Shown: piece by piece, positions 1 through 8,584 of the stretch
How positions within the stretch are numbered: position 1 is the stretch's first letter
How the letters are laid out: every line of letters begins with the position of its first letter
Assembly: GCA_011043375.1 (NCBI GenBank)
Contig: DQYP01000077.1
Coordinates: 1 to 12,865, forward strand
Direction of reading: 5' to 3'
Length of the DNA stretch: 12,865 bases
Origin: Thermotogaceae bacterium
Lineage (GTDB): Bacteria > Thermotogota > Thermotogae > B21-G9 > HyVt-16
The notes under the pieces: model-generated
Told to the model about the DNA's origin: nothing
The model's database searches: none
Seen by the model: the letters and a program-made list of their open reading frames with translations, nothing else
Made by a program: the position numbers and the translations under genes

Positions 1-348
1 CATGATAAAAATTACGTTGGATTTAACATAAAGAACCTCGATTTTTCTCAAAAAGTTTTGTTTACAGTAATAGCGGTACTTATCGGACCGATAACAGAAG
101 AATTAATCTTTAGAGGTATGGTGTATAATTTTCTAAAAAATTTTATGAAGGTAGAATCATCGATCATCATAACATCATTGTTTTTTGCGTTGTTTCACCC
201 TTTAGAAACGTTTCCTGAAATACTATTGTTGAGTATTTTAATAAATTATTTCTATGAAACTCGTGCCAATTTAGTAGTACCGATTACATTACATTCCTTG
301 AACAATACTGTAGCACTCTTGAGTTTGTTTACATTAGGAGGTGGATGA
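1..348 (+). CDS. CPBP family intramembrane metalloprotease (3' part only)
   Basis: The reading frame is open from the first base of the window, so the gene begins upstream; 115 C-terminal residues are visible. They carry the three CPBP (Rce1/Abi-like) motifs: EELIFR (EExxxR, visible residues 33-38), FALFH (FxxxH, ending at residue 66) and HSLNN (HxxxN, from residue 98). These lie among hydrophobic stretches typical of a multi-pass inner-membrane protein. In this family the Glu and His residues form the intramembrane active site; bacterial members are mostly uncharacterised, and the substrate cannot be inferred here. The stop codon is 2 nt before the likely clpC start, and the clpC ribosome-binding site lies inside the last codons, so the two genes are probably cotranscribed and perhaps translationally coupled. 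The family assignment is firm; the biological role is unknown. Confidence 0.85.
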   Translation, partial: HDKNYVGFNIKNLDFSQKVLFTVIAVLIGPITEELIFRGMVYNFLKNFMKVESSIIITSLFFALFHPLETFPEILLLSILINYFYETRANLVVPITLHSLNNTVALLSLFTLGGG

Positions 349-350
349 AA

Positions 351-2810
351 ATGTACGATAAATTTTCCGAAAGAGCTGTTCAGGTCTTATTGGCAGCTCA
401 AGAAGAGGCAAAAAAATTAGGACATTCATACGTTGGAACTGAGCATTTTTTGCTTGGTATATTAAAGCTGGGTAATGGTCCTGCTTTTGAGGTGATCGCC
501 GATTTTGGGATCAACTACAATAATGTTAAAAACGAGATAATCGCGATAGTCGGTATGGGTTCCCCAGAACGTGTTTCAAAATCACCTCAAATGACTCCAA
601 GAGCCAGAAAGATAATTGAATTGGCTTATGATGAAGCCAAGCTTCTTGGTCAATCACATATAACTGCTGAACATGTTTTGCTTGGAATAATAAAGGAAGG
701 TGAGGGAATCGCAGCTCATGTTCTAAGAAGATTGGGAGTGGATCTTGGCGAATTGAGAAAAGAACTTTTGGATGCGATAACACCATCCGAGGATGATTTC
801 AGTTTCAATAAAACTACTTCAAATGTCACTGTAAAACAATTGGAAGGATTCGGGGTCGATCTAACTGGACTTGCAGTACAAGGTAAATTGGATCCAGTTA
901 TAGGTCGAGAGGATGAGATCGAACGCGTTATACAAATTCTAAGTCGAAGGAAAAAGAACAATCCAGTTTTAATAGGTGAGCCTGGAGTAGGTAAGACAGC
1001 AATAGTAGAAGGATTAGCCCAGAGAATCGTGGAAGGAAAAGTACCAGAAACACTGAAAAACAACATAATATTCTCACTGGATATAGCAGCTTTAGTAGCA
1101 GGAACCAAATACAGAGGTGAATTTGAAAAGCGTTTGAAGAAATTGATCCAGCTTGTTACCAAGGATAAAAAGATAATACTTTTCATCGATGAGATTCATA
1201 CGATAGTTGGAGCTGGCGCAGCAGAAGGCGCGGTTGATGCTGCGAATATTTTGAAACCTCCACTATCCCGAGGTGAGTTGAGATGTATCGGAGCAACAAC
1301 ACCTGATGAATATAGAAAATATATTGAAAAAGATGCAGCACTTGAAAGAAGATTTCAAAAAGTGCTGGTTAATGAGCCCACGGAGGAAGAGACACTTGAG
1401 ATACTGAGAGGATTGCGTGTGAAATACGAAACGCATCATAAAGTCAAATACACCGATGAAGCGTTGTGGGCAGCAGTTCAACTTTCAAAGAGGTATATAT
1501 CCGATCACTTTTTACCTGATAAAGCTATAGATGTGGTAGATGAAGCGGGTGCACGAATCAGACAGAAATTATTGACTCTTCCTGGGTATATCAAAGAGAT
1601 CGAGGAAAGACTTAGATCGATCAAAGAAGAAAAAGAGTTGTTGGCTATAAATCAAGATTATGAAAAGGCTGCTCTGTTGAGAGAGGAAGAGAAAAAGATC
1701 GAAGCCACTCTTAAAAATGAGTACCTCAAATGGAAGAAAGAGGTGGAAAATAAGTTCGTTACAATAGGTGTAGAAGAAATTGCAGAAGTCGTATCGAAGT
1801 GGACTGGTATACCTTTAACAAAGCTTGAGGAAACGGAAACTCATAAACTTTTAAAACTCGAAGAAGTTTTACATCAAAGAGTAGTGGGGCAAAATGAAGC
1901 CATTGAAGCTGTTTCTAAGGCGATCAGGAGAGCAAGAAGCGGTTTGAAAGATCCAAGGAGGCCAGTTGGTTCTTTCATATTCCTTGGACCGACTGGTGTT
2001 GGAAAAACTGAATTGGCAAAGGTATTGGCTTCATATCTTTTTGGTGATGAGAATGCATTGGTTAGAATAGATATGAGTGAGTACATGGAAAGATTCGCTG
2101 TCTCGCGATTGATCGGTGCACCTCCTGGATATGTTGGATATGAAGAAGGAGGTGTTCTCACAGAGAAAATTAGGAGAAGACCGTTTTCCGTGATACTCTT
2201 AGATGAAATCGAGAAGGCACACCCTGACGTATTCAACATCTTGCTTCAGATATTAGATGATGGAAGATTAACTGATTCACAGGGAAGAGTAGTAGATTTC
2301 AGAAATACTATAATTATAATGACAAGTAACTTAGGAGGAGAACTGATAAATAAGAGCAAGAAAACGCTTGGATTCGTTGAGCTGGAGAGTGAGGAGAAGG
2401 ATTACCAGGAGATGAAAGAAGTGGTTATGGGAGAGGTGAAAAAACTCTTCAGGCCTGAATTTTTGAACAGAGTGGATGAAATAATTGTTTTTCATCCATT
2501 GAATAGAGGACATATGTCGAAGATAATAGACATACAGATCAGTGAAATAATGAAGAGATTGGCGGAAAAGAGGTTAAGTATACAACTCACCGCGAGTGCA
2601 AAGGAATTGCTAATCAATAAAGGTTTCGATCCTATCTACGGCGCAAGGCCGCTGAAAAGGGCTTTACAAAAGTATCTTGAAGATCCCTTAGCTGAGGAAA
2701 TACTCAAGGGTAGATTTAAAGAAGGAGATAAAATATTAGTCTCTGCTAGGAACGGAAGAATTGTTTTCAGAAAGAAGGAGGAGAAGAAAAAAGTTGGTGA
2801 TAAAGTTTGA
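351..2810 (+). CDS. clpC: ATP-dependent Clp protease ATP-binding subunit ClpC
   Basis: Hsp100 AAA+ unfoldase of 819 residues that should form a cytosolic hexamer and feed substrates to ClpP. Seen in order: two N-terminal Clp_N repeats (about 1-145); first AAA+ module with Walker A GEPGVGKT (209-216) and Walker B ILFIDE (276-281); a ClpC-type short middle domain (about 405-470) with a UVR-like stretch (QDYEKAALLREEE, 435-447); second AAA+ module with GPTGVGKT (546-553) and VILLDE (614-619); an LGF tripeptide (673-675) at the position of the ClpP-docking loop; and the C-terminal ClpB_D2-small domain. The tail is rich in Lys and Glu. I start at ATG 351 because AGGAGGTG (336-343) lies 7 nt upstream. 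An in-frame ATG at 345 would be only 1 nt from that site. No ctsR, mcsA or mcsB is adjacent, unlike Bacillus-type clpC operons. The stop overlaps the radA start. Confidence 0.97.
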   Translation: MYDKFSERAVQVLLAAQEEAKKLGHSYVGTEHFLLGILKLGNGPAFEVIADFGINYNNVKNEIIAIVGMGSPERVSKSPQMTPRARKIIELAYDEAKLLGQSHITAEHVLLGIIKEGEGIAAHVLRRLGVDLGELRKELLDAITPSEDDFSFNKTTSNVTVKQLEGFGVDLTGLAVQGKLDPVIGREDEIERVIQILSRRKKNNPVLIGEPGVGKTAIVEGLAQRIVEGKVPETLKNNIIFSLDIAALVAGTKYRGEFEKRLKKLIQLVTKDKKIILFIDEIHTIVGAGAAEGAVDAANILKPPLSRGELRCIGATTPDEYRKYIEKDAALERRFQKVLVNEPTEEETLEILRGLRVKYETHHKVKYTDEALWAAVQLSKRYISDHFLPDKAIDVVDEAGARIRQKLLTLPGYIKEIEERLRSIKEEKELLAINQDYEKAALLREEEKKIEATLKNEYLKWKKEVENKFVTIGVEEIAEVVSKWTGIPLTKLEETETHKLLKLEEVLHQRVVGQNEAIEAVSKAIRRARSGLKDPRRPVGSFIFLGPTGVGKTELAKVLASYLFGDENALVRIDMSEYMERFAVSRLIGAPPGYVGYEEGGVLTEKIRRRPFSVILLDEIEKAHPDVFNILLQILDDGRLTDSQGRVVDFRNTIIIMTSNLGGELINKSKKTLGFVELESEEKDYQEMKEVVMGEVKKLFRPEFLNRVDEIIVFHPLNRGHMSKIIDIQISEIMKRLAEKRLSIQLTASAKELLINKGFDPIYGARPLKRALQKYLEDPLAEEILKGRFKEGDKILVSARNGRIVFRKKEEKKKVGDKV

Positions 2811-4135
2811 AAGAAAAATTGATGTACGTTTGCAGCAATTGTGGATATGAATCCCCAAAGTGGTTTGGTAAGTGTCCAATTTGTAGTGAATGGAATACGG
2901 CAATTGAGAAGAAATCTGTAATCGAGGAATTAAAATCAAATCCGGTGGAATTCAAAGAAATAAATGAAATAAAATTGAACGGTTTCAAACGTTTAAGAAC
3001 TAATATCTCTGAATTTGATAGATTGATAGGTGGTGGTATAGTCCCAGGAAGTGTTATTCTCGTTGGCGGAGATCCAGGGGTTGGAAAGAGTACCCTTATG
3101 TTGGAAATATCGAGAAACCTCTCCAAAGTTGGAGAGGTTTTTTACATAACAGGCGAGGAATCCGAAGAGCAAATACTCATCAGAGCTAATAGAATAGGAA
3201 TGAAAGAAAATGAAAACTTAAAGGTAACCTCCTCATCTGATTTGAAAAGTATTTTCCAGGCATTGAAATCCGAAAAACCGATTGCAGTAATCATTGATTC
3301 CATCCAATCGATGAGATTATCGAACATTGGACTTCCAGGAAGTGTCGTTCAACTTCGAGATTGTGCTGAGGCTCTTGTAGATTACTCTAAAAGTACTGGT
3401 GTCCCTGTTTTCATAGTGGGTCATATAACCAAAACAGGCCAAATAGCAGGTCCAAAACTTTTGGAACATCTGGTTGATGTGGTGTTGTATTTCGAAGGAG
3501 AGGTACAAACTGGTTACCGTATCCTTAGGACTGTTAAAAATAGATTTGGCCCCTCCAATGAGATTGCGATATTTGAAATGAGAAATAATGGATTGCAGGA
3601 AGTGAAAAATCCGTCCGAAATTTTTATAGAGAGAGGATCACTATCATCGGGAAGTTGTATAACTTCTGCAATCGAGGGAACAAGGACGATCTTTTTGGAG
3701 ATACAATCGTTGATATCTAAAACCTTCTTTCCATCACCTCGAAGATTATCTAAGGGGATAGAAATAGGAAGAGTGATTCTCATCTCAGCCGTACTCAGTA
3801 GACGCCTAAATCTTCCCCTAGAGTCCTTTGATATATATGTAAACGTTGTAGGAGGTCTTAATGTTAAAGACCCTTCGATAGATCTTGGGATAGCCGTTGC
3901 GATATATTCTTCTTTTGCAGACGTAGAATTGGATAGTGATTGTGTATATATAGGAGAAATAGGTCTCGATGGAAAAATGAGAAAAGTCAGTAACATCGAG
4001 AAAAGACTGATGGAAGCTCATAAAATGGGATTCAAGCGTGTTGTAATGCCGCACGATAGGAATGTGAAAAATTTCAAGGACTTGGAATTATTACAATATA
4101 ATAGTTTATTAGAGGTATTGAAAAATATAGATTGA
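2807..4135 (+). CDS. radA: DNA repair protein RadA (Sms), branch-migration ATPase
   Basis: RecA-like ATPase of 442 residues that processes recombination intermediates, with a Lon-like C-terminal domain. Seen: a four-Cys zinc finger (C9, C12, C23, C26; VCSNCG...CPIC), Walker A GGDPGVGKST (87-96), Walker B VIIDSIQ (161-167), the RadA signature KNRFG (244-248), and a C-terminal LonC-like domain (about 290-442, including DLGIAVAIYS and GEIGLDGKMR). Length is normal for the family. The TTG start overlaps the clpC stop (TTGA); GGTGAT at 2796-2801 suits it. ATG 2822 (residue 6) is an alternative start that keeps the zinc finger. disA follows 20 nt downstream; in Bacillus subtilis RadA is known to interact with DisA and lower its activity, and clpC-radA-disA is a recurring gene order. 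A terminator-like hairpin lies inside the coding sequence (3115-3143), described separately. Confidence 0.96.
   Translation: MKEKLMYVCSNCGYESPKWFGKCPICSEWNTAIEKKSVIEELKSNPVEFKEINEIKLNGFKRLRTNISEFDRLIGGGIVPGSVILVGGDPGVGKSTLMLEISRNLSKVGEVFYITGEESEEQILIRANRIGMKENENLKVTSSSDLKSIFQALKSEKPIAVIIDSIQSMRLSNIGLPGSVVQLRDCAEALVDYSKSTGVPVFIVGHITKTGQIAGPKLLEHLVDVVLYFEGEVQTGYRILRTVKNRFGPSNEIAIFEMRNNGLQEVKNPSEIFIERGSLSSGSCITSAIEGTRTIFLEIQSLISKTFFPSPRRLSKGIEIGRVILISAVLSRRLNLPLESFDIYVNVVGGLNVKDPSIDLGIAVAIYSSFADVELDSDCVYIGEIGLDGKMRKVSNIEKRLMEAHKMGFKRVVMPHDRNVKNFKDLELLQYNSLLEVLKNID
3115..3143 (+). terminator. Intrinsic-terminator-like hairpin inside radA
   Basis: The arm AAACCTCTCC (3115-3124) is perfectly complementary to GGAGAGGTTT (3131-3140). 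One more A-T pair is possible, leaving an AAGT loop, and six consecutive T (3138-3143) follow. This has the form of a rho-independent terminator but lies within codons of radA (residues about 103-113, RNLSKVGEVFY). Transcription-translation coupling would normally mask it. Whether it terminates in vivo cannot be told from sequence. Confidence 0.4.
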
Positions 4136-4155
4136 ATTGGAGGCTTGATTAAATT

Positions 4156-5223
4156 ATGAGAATAAATAAGGAGCTTCTTGAAAAACTTCAAATGGTGTCT
4201 CCTGGAACATCTCTCAGAAAGGGTATAGACGATATTTTAATGGCTAACAATGGCGCTTTAATAATTTTCGTGGATGAGCTGGAAAACTTCGAGAATATGA
4301 TTCAGGGTGGATTTGATATAAATACACCGTTCACACCAGAAAAGTTATACGAATTAGCAAAAATGGACGGAGCCATTGTTTTAAAAAATGATGTTTCAAA
4401 AATTTTAAAGGCTAATACTCATATAATAACTGATCCATCTATACCTACTCAAGAAACAGGAACAAGACATAGGACCGCTGAAAGATTTGCCAAGCAGACC
4501 AATGGAACTGCCATAGCTATTTCCAGGCGTAGAAGGGTGATAACACTTTACTACAAAAATATGAGATATATGATCAACGATGTGAACTTTGTGATTACCA
4601 AGGTAAATCAAGGTCTAAGAGCTTTAGAAAAATATAAAGAAACTTTGGATAAACTCTTTTTTGAATTAGATGTTTTGGAGTTAGAAGATAAAGTAACATT
4701 GTACGACATATGCAGAATACTCGAAAAAGCTTTGAAGGAATATCATATTAAAGCTGAACTCGAGTGGTTTATAACAGAACTTGGTGAAGAGGGTAAACTC
4801 GCAGGCATTCAATTGGAAGAAATGACATCGGACTTGGAGGATCTCATTCACTTCTTGATAATGGACTATGTTTCCGAAGATGTGGAAGATGTAAAAGAGA
4901 TAAAGAAGAAAATATTGAACATGGGCGATAAAGAATTAACGAACTATTCTCAAATTGCCAAGAATTTGGGTTACGATGTTGCTTCAAATGTCATATCTGA
5001 CCTCGTGGTACATCCGAGAGGTTTTCGAGTGTTAAACAGAATCCCCAGGATACCTTCGAGCATAGTTATGAATGTGGTGAAGACTTTTAAAAACTTACAA
5101 GGAGTCAGTCACGCAAAATTAGATGAACTCAAAAATGTTGAGGGAATAGGTGAAAAGAGAGCACTCGCTATAATAGACGGTATTGGTAAAATAAAGCGGA
5201 GATTATCCCATGAAGAGGAATAA
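4156..5223 (+). CDS. disA: DNA integrity scanning protein DisA, diadenylate cyclase
   Basis: Condenses two ATP into cyclic di-AMP and scans DNA for branched structures; the family works as an octamer. Seen: N-terminal DAC domain (about 1-145) with the catalytic DGA motif (71-73) and the RHR motif within TGTRHRTAER (101-110); a helical linker (about 146-285) including VLELEDKVTL; and a C-terminal helix-hairpin-helix DNA-binding region with VEGIGEKRA (328-336). Length (355) matches DisA of about 350-360 residues, and all expected catalytic residues are present, so the enzyme should be active. The ATG is preceded by GGAGG (4139-4143) at a rather long 12-nt spacing. It lies 20 nt after radA, whose product is a known modulator of DisA in Bacillus. 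No c-di-AMP phosphodiesterase gene is in the window. Confidence 0.97.
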   Translation: MRINKELLEKLQMVSPGTSLRKGIDDILMANNGALIIFVDELENFENMIQGGFDINTPFTPEKLYELAKMDGAIVLKNDVSKILKANTHIITDPSIPTQETGTRHRTAERFAKQTNGTAIAISRRRRVITLYYKNMRYMINDVNFVITKVNQGLRALEKYKETLDKLFFELDVLELEDKVTLYDICRILEKALKEYHIKAELEWFITELGEEGKLAGIQLEEMTSDLEDLIHFLIMDYVSEDVEDVKEIKKKILNMGDKELTNYSQIAKNLGYDVASNVISDLVVHPRGFRVLNRIPRIPSSIVMNVVKTFKNLQGVSHAKLDELKNVEGIGEKRALAIIDGIGKIKRRLSHEEE

Positions 5224-5225
5224 TT

Positions 5226-5234
5226 TGATATAAT
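5226..5234 (+). promoter_or_regulatory. Extended -10 promoter before cheA
   Basis: TGATATAAT in the disA-cheA gap is a full extended -10 element (TGnTATAAT). I see no convincing -35 at the right distance upstream, where disA is still coding; extended -10 promoters can work without one. Transcription would start near 5241, giving a leader of about 26 nt that contains the cheA ribosome-binding site AGAGGTGAT (5255-5263). It suggests the chemotaxis genes have their own promoter while still receiving read-through from disA. Confidence 0.55.
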
Positions 5235-5266
5235 AAGGCTAGGGCCATCTGGAAAGAGGTGATAGA

Positions 5267-7360
5267 ATGAACGAACAATATTTAAGCGTTTTTATCGAAG
5301 AAACGAGAGAATACCTTCAGTTGTTGAATGAAAAAATGCTATCGTTGGAGAGCAATCCAGATGATATTGAGGTTATCAACGAGATATTCAGAGCACTTCA
5401 CACATTGAAAGGTATGTCTGCTACAATGGGATTCGAGAACATGGCGAAATTGTGTCATAAGATGGAGAATATCTTTGACCTGTTTAGAAATCAAAAAGCT
5501 TTTGTGGATTCAGAAATAATAGATGCCTTGTTCGCAGGTATAGACACCCTTGAAAAAATGCTTCAGAAGATCTTGGATGATAGAAGTGATGAAATGGATA
5601 TTTCAGATCTTTTGGAAATATATGAAAGTTTTTATTCAAGAGCTAGTAGTGGAGTAGAAGTTCAGAAAAATGGTGTTGAAGATGAGGATAAAGGCACCTC
5701 TTTTGGTAATGAGAAAGCAAAGGGTTCAGAAGGTTCAACTACTGTTCCCATAAGTATTGAAGAGTCTGTGCTGAATGTTATAAAGGAAGCTATAGAAGAG
5801 GAATTCAAAGCATTTTACTTAAAAGTGACACTACGAGAAGGTACGATGCTCAAATCGGCAAGGATGTATATGGTTTTTCATAAGATTGAGGAAGTGGGTG
5901 GAGAAATCTTAAAGAGTGTTCCATCAGTTGAAGATATAGAAGACGAGAAATTCGACAGAACGGTCGAGTTGATTGTAGTCTGTAAAATTGCCAAAGAGAA
6001 ATTGGCGGAACTTATAAGGGATATATCGGAAATTGAAGAAGTGAACATAATAGAGATTGATTCAGAAAAGTTAAAGGCCCAAGTTTTTTCTTCAGAAGAA
6101 AAGAAAGAGGTTGAGCAAGGTACTGATTCAAAAAATCCAAAGACTTCACAGGTTGATAGAATTAAAGAAAGCAATGTAACGAATTTTAGTTCAAAAATAA
6201 CTCAAACTATAAGAGTTGATATAGAAAAATTGGATACCTTGATGAATTTAATGGGAGAATTAGTAATATCGAGAAGTAGGATAATGGAGACTTTGAAAAA
6301 ATATCAGATAAAGGAAATAGATGAAAGTTTAGCCCAGTTGAGTAGAATCACACTGGATCTTCAAAATATCGTCATGAAAATAAGGATGGTTCCTATCGCC
6401 TTTGTGTTCAACAGATTCCCAAGGATGGTTAGAGATCTTTCGAAAAAGTTAAATAAAGAGATTAATTTGATAATAACGGGTCAGGAGACAGAATTAGATA
6501 GAACTGTTGTTGACGAGATTGGAGATCCTTTGCTTCACCTTTTGAGAAACGCCATAGATCATGGTATTGAAAGTAAAGAAGAAAGAGAGGCTAAAGGTAA
6601 ACAACCCATTGGAACGGTGAAATTAGATGCTCATCACGAAGGAAACAACGTTGTAATAGAGGTCTCAGATGATGGAAGGGGATTAGATAGAGAAAAAATA
6701 CTTAAAAGAGCAATTGAAAGAGGCCTGATCGATGAAGCAAGTGCAACAACTTTAACTGATGAAAAGATTTTTTCATTCATTTTTGAACCTGGATTTTCGA
6801 CTGCTGAAGAAGTTTCAGATGTATCCGGAAGAGGAGTAGGAATGGATGTGGTTAAATCCACTATAGAGGCTTTAAATGGTTCTGTTCAAATTGAAAGTGT
6901 GAAGGATCGTGGAACGAAAGTTATCATAAAGTTACCGTTGACTCTTGCAATCATTCAGGCACTTCTTGTTACAATAGGAGATTTCATCTATGCGATTCCT
7001 CTGGTTAATGTTGAAGAAACCTTGAGTATCAAGAAAGAGGAAATAAAAATCGTTGAAAAGAAACCGGTCATATATATAAGAGGTGAGATAATACCTCTGA
7101 CAAATCTAAAGGAACTGTTTCAGCTACCCCACACAGAATCCGATGAGGATGCTCTCAACATTGTGATCGTGCACAGTGGAACGAGAAAATATGGCTTGAT
7201 GGTAGATGAGTTGTTGGGACAAGATGACATAGTTATAAAGTCTCTTGGAAAGTTGTTGAAAGGTATAAAAGAGTTCAGTGGTGGTGCCATTCTTGGTGAT
7301 GGCAGCATAGCTTTGATCTTAGATATCCCTAATATAGTAGATAATTTACAGGGGGTGTAA
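5267..7360 (+). CDS. cheA: Chemotaxis histidine kinase CheA
   Basis: Cytosolic kinase of the receptor-CheW-CheA array; it autophosphorylates on His and passes phosphate to CheY. Seen: P1 HPt domain (about 1-105) with the phospho-acceptor His45 in RALHTLKGMSATMGF; an acidic linker; P2 CheY-binding domain (about 170-270); second linker (about 272-310); P3 dimerisation helices (about 312-375); P4 ATPase with N box LLHLLRNAIDHG (422-433), G1 DDGRGLD (468-474), F box FEPGFST (506-512) and G2 GRGVGMDVV (521-529); and P5 CheW-like domain (about 560-697). At 697 residues it is of normal length and complete. AGAGGTGAT (5255-5263) is the ribosome-binding site. The cheW start follows 4 nt after the stop. 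Confidence 0.97.
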   Translation: MNEQYLSVFIEETREYLQLLNEKMLSLESNPDDIEVINEIFRALHTLKGMSATMGFENMAKLCHKMENIFDLFRNQKAFVDSEIIDALFAGIDTLEKMLQKILDDRSDEMDISDLLEIYESFYSRASSGVEVQKNGVEDEDKGTSFGNEKAKGSEGSTTVPISIEESVLNVIKEAIEEEFKAFYLKVTLREGTMLKSARMYMVFHKIEEVGGEILKSVPSVEDIEDEKFDRTVELIVVCKIAKEKLAELIRDISEIEEVNIIEIDSEKLKAQVFSSEEKKEVEQGTDSKNPKTSQVDRIKESNVTNFSSKITQTIRVDIEKLDTLMNLMGELVISRSRIMETLKKYQIKEIDESLAQLSRITLDLQNIVMKIRMVPIAFVFNRFPRMVRDLSKKLNKEINLIITGQETELDRTVVDEIGDPLLHLLRNAIDHGIESKEEREAKGKQPIGTVKLDAHHEGNNVVIEVSDDGRGLDREKILKRAIERGLIDEASATTLTDEKIFSFIFEPGFSTAEEVSDVSGRGVGMDVVKSTIEALNGSVQIESVKDRGTKVIIKLPLTLAIIQALLVTIGDFIYAIPLVNVEETLSIKKEEIKIVEKKPVIYIRGEIIPLTNLKELFQLPHTESDEDALNIVIVHSGTRKYGLMVDELLGQDDIVIKSLGKLLKGIKEFSGGAILGDGSIALILDIPNIVDNLQGV

Positions 7361-7364
7361 TAAT

Positions 7365-7805
7365 ATGGTCGATGATGAGAAGGATGTTATTACTGCACAT
7401 ATCTTAGAAGTATTAGATTTTGAACTTTCAAATAGAGATTTTGCGATAGATGTTGATTTTGTAGAAATGGTGATAGAACGCCCATACATAACATATGTTC
7501 CTAAAGCTGAGTATTTCATCAAAGGTGTTATGAATTTGAGAGGGCGAATCGTTCCTGTTATCGATCTTTCAACTCTCTTAGGAATAGAAGAGAATACAGA
7601 ACAGAATAAGGTACTAGTTCTAAAAGTCAAAGACATAGAAGTTGGTTTTCTGGTCAATAATGTTAGGGAAGTCATAAGAATAACGGAAAATGATATAGAT
7701 AAACCTGTTGGTACGAAAAACGTTGATCAAAAGACCAAAGGAATAATAAAATATGATGATAGGCTGATAGTCTACCTTGATGCTGAAAAAATCATAGAAG
7801 TCTGA
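7365..7805 (+). CDS. cheW: Chemotaxis coupling protein CheW
   Basis: Small scaffold protein that links chemoreceptors to CheA. The 146 residues form one CheW domain; the most telling stretch is GVMNLRGRIVPVIDL (54-68), whose NLRG is the usual core motif, followed by a second SH3-like half (VLVLKVKDIEVGFLVNNV). It lies 4 nt after cheA and 21 nt before cheY, so it is cotranscribed with both. The ribosome-binding site GGGGGTG (7351-7357) lies within the end of cheA. Length matches the family, with no extra domain such as a fused receiver (CheV). Confidence 0.95.
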   Translation: MVDDEKDVITAHILEVLDFELSNRDFAIDVDFVEMVIERPYITYVPKAEYFIKGVMNLRGRIVPVIDLSTLLGIEENTEQNKVLVLKVKDIEVGFLVNNVREVIRITENDIDKPVGTKNVDQKTKGIIKYDDRLIVYLDAEKIIEV

Positions 7806-7826
7806 AAATAAGGGAGGTTTTAGAAA

Positions 7827-8189
7827 GTGGGTAAGAAAGTCCTTATAGTCGATGATGCAGCTTTTATGAGAATGTTGTTGAAAGACATTGTAACCAAGGC
7901 TGGATACGAAGTTATTGGAGAAGCTGCTAATGGTGTGGAAGCTGTTGATAAATACAAAGAATTACAACCAGACATTGTAACCATGGATATAACCATGCCC
8001 GAGATGGATGGGATAACTGCTATAAAGAAGATAAAGGAAATAGATCCTGATGCAAAGATCATTGTGTGTAGTGCCATGGGGCAACAAGCTATGGTGGTGG
8101 AAGCGATCCAAGCTGGTGCAAAAGATTTTATTGTAAAGCCTTTTCAGGCGCCACGCGTTGTGGAAGCTTTAAATAAACTTTCAAAGTGA
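7827..8189 (+). CDS. cheY: Chemotaxis response regulator CheY
   Basis: Single receiver domain of 120 residues that, once phosphorylated by CheA, binds the flagellar switch. All catalytic positions are present: acidic pair D9-D10 (VDDAAF), phospho-acceptor D54 (MDITMPEMDG), Ser82 at the Thr/Ser switch position and Lys104 (KPF). The whole protein closely resembles Thermotoga maritima CheY as I remember it, including the stretch IIVCSAMGQQAMV. The GTG start is set by AGGGAGGT (7811-7818); no ATG fits. There is no output domain. fliO-like and fliP genes follow with short spacing. Confidence 0.97.
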   Translation: MGKKVLIVDDAAFMRMLLKDIVTKAGYEVIGEAANGVEAVDKYKELQPDIVTMDITMPEMDGITAIKKIKEIDPDAKIIVCSAMGQQAMVVEAIQAGAKDFIVKPFQAPRVVEALNKLSK

Positions 8190-8200
8190 GGTATTAGAAT

Positions 8201-8584
8201 TTGAATGCGACTACCACTTACAGTGGGGTGCTGAATTCGTATTTATCTTTTCTCATATCATTGGTTTTAATAGTTTCGGTACTTTTGATAGTTTATTTTT
8301 TATTGAGAAGATATATTTTGAAAACTAGATCCAATGAAATGTCCTTATTGATAGAAAGATTGGTGTTGGATAGAAACACAACGATCTATTTGGTTAAGTT
8401 ATCTGAAAAGTATTTGTATATAGCAAGTACTCCAGGGGGCGTAACAGTATTGAGAGAGGTTGATGAATCTGAGATAATAGACAAACTCCCTCGAAAGGGT
8501 GAAAAATTCAGCAATATATTTTACAAGAAACTCGGCAAATATTCGCTTGAAGATGAAATACAGAAATTGGAGAAAATGAAATGA
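8201..8584 (+). CDS. fliO: FliO-like flagellar biosynthesis protein
   Basis: A 127-residue protein with one strong transmembrane helix near the N terminus (about 13-36), a basic stretch after it (RRYILKTR), then a small soluble domain with a pattern seen in FliO (LLIERLVLDRNTTIYLVKL, then GGVTVLRE) and a charged helical tail. FliO assists assembly of the FliP ring of the flagellar export gate. Similarity within this family is weak, so the call rests on topology, the domain pattern and its place directly upstream of fliP, the usual order. The TTG start has GAGGT (8188-8192) 8 nt upstream; a GTG nine codons downstream is an alternative. Its stop overlaps the fliP start (ATGA). Confidence 0.75.
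   Translation: MNATTTYSGVLNSYLSFLISLVLIVSVLLIVYFLLRRYILKTRSNEMSLLIERLVLDRNTTIYLVKLSEKYLYIASTPGGVTVLREVDESEIIDKLPRKGEKFSNIFYKKLGKYSLEDEIQKLEKMK

Noticed and set aside
345..350. Upstream ATG as clpC start (overlapping the CPBP stop).
   Set aside because: It is 1 nt from the AGGAGGTG ribosome-binding site, while ATG 351 is at the normal 7 nt, and starting at 351 gives the usual ClpC N terminus.
526..4054. Several minus-strand open frames opposite clpC and radA.
   Set aside because: They are shadows of well-supported + strand genes, overlap one another, and encode no recognisable protein.
5237..5250. Small GGC/GCC hairpin in the cheA leader.
   Set aside because: Only three base pairs with no T tract; too weak to call a terminator or regulatory element.
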